DNA from: Ramlibacter paludis
GTDB lineage: Bacteria > Pseudomonadota > Gammaproteobacteria > Burkholderiales > Burkholderiaceae_C
Assembly: GCF_022012305.1 (NCBI RefSeq)
Contig: NZ_JAKLTM010000004.1
Location: 434,001 to 498,000 of the forward strand
Direction: 5' to 3'
Length of the DNA stretch: 64,000 nucleotides
This document shows positions 62,907 through 64,000 of this stretch, piece after piece. Position 1 is the first letter of the stretch. The number at the start of each line of letters is the position of its first letter. The notes beneath the pieces were generated by a model. It was not told the origin of the DNA, did not search any database, and saw only the letters and a list, made by a program, of their open reading frames with translations. The translations under genes were made by a program, and so were the position numbers.

Positions 62907-63917
62907 ATGAGCTCCAAGATCTCCCTGACGCGCTACCTCGTCGAGAAACAACGCGTCCACAACCGCATCCCCTCGGACCTGCGCCTGCTGATCGAAGTAG
63001 TGGCGCGCGCCTGCAAGGGCATCAGCCACGCCGTCACCAAGGGCGCGCTCGGCGAGGTGCTGGGCTCGGCCGGCACCGACAACGTGCAGGGCGAGGTGCA
63101 GAAGAAGCTGGACATCATCGCCAACGAGGTGCTGATCGAAGCCAACGAGTGGGGCGGCCACCTGGCGGCCATGGCCAGCGAGGAAATGGAAGGCATCTAC
63201 GTGGTGCCCAACCGCTACCCGCAGGGCGAATACCTGCTGCTGTTCGACCCGCTCGACGGCTCCTCCAACATCGACGTCAACGTGAGCATCGGCACCATCT
63301 TCAGCGTGCTGAAGAAGACCGAGAACGGCCACGGCCATGGCGTGAGCGAGCAGGACTTCCTGCAGTGCGGCCACAAGCAGGTGGCGGCCGGCTACTGCAT
63401 CTACGGCCCGCAGACCACGCTGGTGCTCACGGTGGGCGACGGCGTCGCGATGTTCACGCTGGACACCGAGCAAGGCTCCTTCGTCCTGACGCAGGAAGAC
63501 GTGAGGATTCCGGAGGACACCAAGGAATTCGCGATCAACATGTCGAACATGCGCCACTGGGACGCCCCGGTGAAACGCTACATCGACGAGTGCCTGGCCG
63601 GCAAGGAAGGCCCGCGCGGCAAGGACTTCAACATGCGCTGGATCGCCTCGATGGTGGCCGACGTGCACCGCATCCTGAGCCGCGGCGGCGTCTTCCTCTA
63701 TCCCTGGGACAAGCGCGAGCCGAACAAGCCGGGCAAGCTGCGCCTGCTGTACGAAGCCAATCCCATGGGCTGGCTGGTCGAACAGGCCGGCGGCCTGGCC
63801 ACCAACGGCAGGCAGCGCATCCTGGACATCCAGCCGAAGCAGCTGCACGAGCGGGTCAGCGTGATCCTCGGGTCGAAGAACGAGGTGGAGCGGGTGACGG
63901 GCTACCACGGGCAATAG
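62907..63917 (+). CDS. fbp: Fructose-1,6-bisphosphatase class I
   Basis: A 336-aa enzyme releasing phosphate from fructose-1,6-bisphosphate in gluconeogenesis. Metal-binding residues lie in [20 protein letters not shown] (about residue 115); [18 protein letters not shown] precedes it, and [20 protein letters not shown] and [20 protein letters not shown] follow. Length fits the class I enzyme of proteobacteria. It ends 31 bp before a tRNA gene on the same strand. Confidence 0.96.
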   Translation: MSSKISLTRYLVEKQRVHNRIPSDLRLLIEVVARACKGISHAVTKGALGEVLGSAGTDNVQGEVQKKLDIIANEVLIEANEWGGHLAAMASEEMEGIYVVPNRYPQGEYLLLFDPLDGSSNIDVNVSIGTIFSVLKKTENGHGHGVSEQDFLQCGHKQVAAGYCIYGPQTTLVLTVGDGVAMFTLDTEQGSFVLTQEDVRIPEDTKEFAINMSNMRHWDAPVKRYIDECLAGKEGPRGKDFNMRWIASMVADVHRILSRGGVFLYPWDKREPNKPGKLRLLYEANPMGWLVEQAGGLATNGRQRILDIQPKQLHERVSVILGSKNEVERVTGYHGQ

Positions 63918-63932
63918 CCCCGCCCAGTTCGC

Positions 63933-63938
63933 TATAAT
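63933..63938 (+). promoter_or_regulatory. -10 box of the tRNA-Thr promoter
   Basis: A perfect TATAAT, 11 bp before the first tRNA base; transcription would start a few bases upstream of the mature 5' end. No good -35 hexamer is seen; that position falls at the end of fbp. Confidence 0.65.
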
Positions 63939-63948
63939 GCGAGGCTTC

Positions 63949-64000
63949 GCCGGAGTAGCTCAGTCGGTAGAGCAGCTCATTCGTAATGAGAAGGTCGGGG
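63949..64000 (+). tRNA. tRNA-Thr (anticodon CGU), 5' part, cut by window edge
   Basis: The sequence GCCGGAGTAGCTCAGTCGGT matches the 5' acceptor strand and D arm of a tRNA, and AGAGCAGCTCATTCGTAATG continues through the D stem to an anticodon loop TTCGTAA, anticodon CGU, which reads the threonine codon ACG. Stem bases CTCA and TGAG pair. About 52 bases are present; the T arm and 3' acceptor strand lie beyond the window. Confidence 0.93.

Overview
The window is about 64 kb of GC-rich, densely coding DNA from a betaproteobacterium, most likely a Burkholderiales member of the Comamonadaceae (Ramlibacter/Variovorax-like). This rests on the gene families: Burkholderia-type porin, several Bug/TctC solute receptors, IclR and MarR regulators in catabolic operons, the purF-cvpA-dedD-folC order, and pyrophosphate-type phosphofructokinase. 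It is inference from family content, not a database match. No gap between genes exceeds 300 bases. I saw no rRNA, CRISPR array, prophage or insertion sequence.

Layout. 0-13 kb is mostly housekeeping: the start of purF, then cvpA, a SPOR-domain protein and folC on the minus strand; an ArsC-like reductase; a glycine-zipper envelope protein; an ECF sigma factor with its RskA-type anti-sigma factor; ppnP; argG; a lipoprotein hydrolase; a glycine-rich-domain protein overlapping murB; yajQ; an aspartic protease; and an MFS exporter. 13.2-19.2 kb is a MarR gene divergent from a Bug receptor plus a three-subunit molybdenum hydroxylase and a CoxG-like protein, with two palindromic operators between them. 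19.2-20.0 kb is a lone FRG-domain protein.

20.0-34.0 kb is the most striking region: 15 genes on the minus strand, separated by at most 25 bp or overlapping. They encode two short-chain dehydrogenases, a cupin, an alpha/beta hydrolase, an IclR regulator, a ThDP enzyme, an aspartate-dehydrogenase-like protein, an aldehyde dehydrogenase, an extradiol-type VOC dioxygenase, two Bug receptors, a 73-aa protein, a Rieske oxygenase, its reductase and a porin. A 22-bp inverted repeat lies just upstream of the first gene. This looks like one complete uptake-and-degradation operon for an unidentified, probably aromatic, compound. Its eight upstream genes match, from memory, the gene order PA3504-PA3511 of Pseudomonas aeruginosa.

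34.2-39.5 kb holds plsY, ybaK, an aldo/keto reductase, a Nei-type glycosylase and envelope or unknown proteins. 39.5-45.4 kb is a fabI-like/ackA/pta/DUF3141 operon with a divergent GNAT acetyltransferase. 45.4-49.9 kb has an RRM protein, PPK2, a VIT-like membrane protein, an acyl-CoA synthetase and a hydrolase. 50.0-57.2 kb has a secreted HExxH protein with a Sel1-like tail, followed by a translationally coupled signalling operon (hybrid kinase with three receivers, CheR, CheB, receiver-kinase). 57.2-64 kb is central metabolism: prfB with its programmed frameshift, a HAD phosphatase, pepN, PPi-type phosphofructokinase, class I fructose bisphosphatase and the start of a tRNA-Thr(CGU).

Small dispersed elements also occur: four copies of a GGGTTCGCG/GCGACCCC repeat, an inverted pair of REP/dRS3-like hairpins around a terminator, and several TCCTA/TAGGA inverted repeats.
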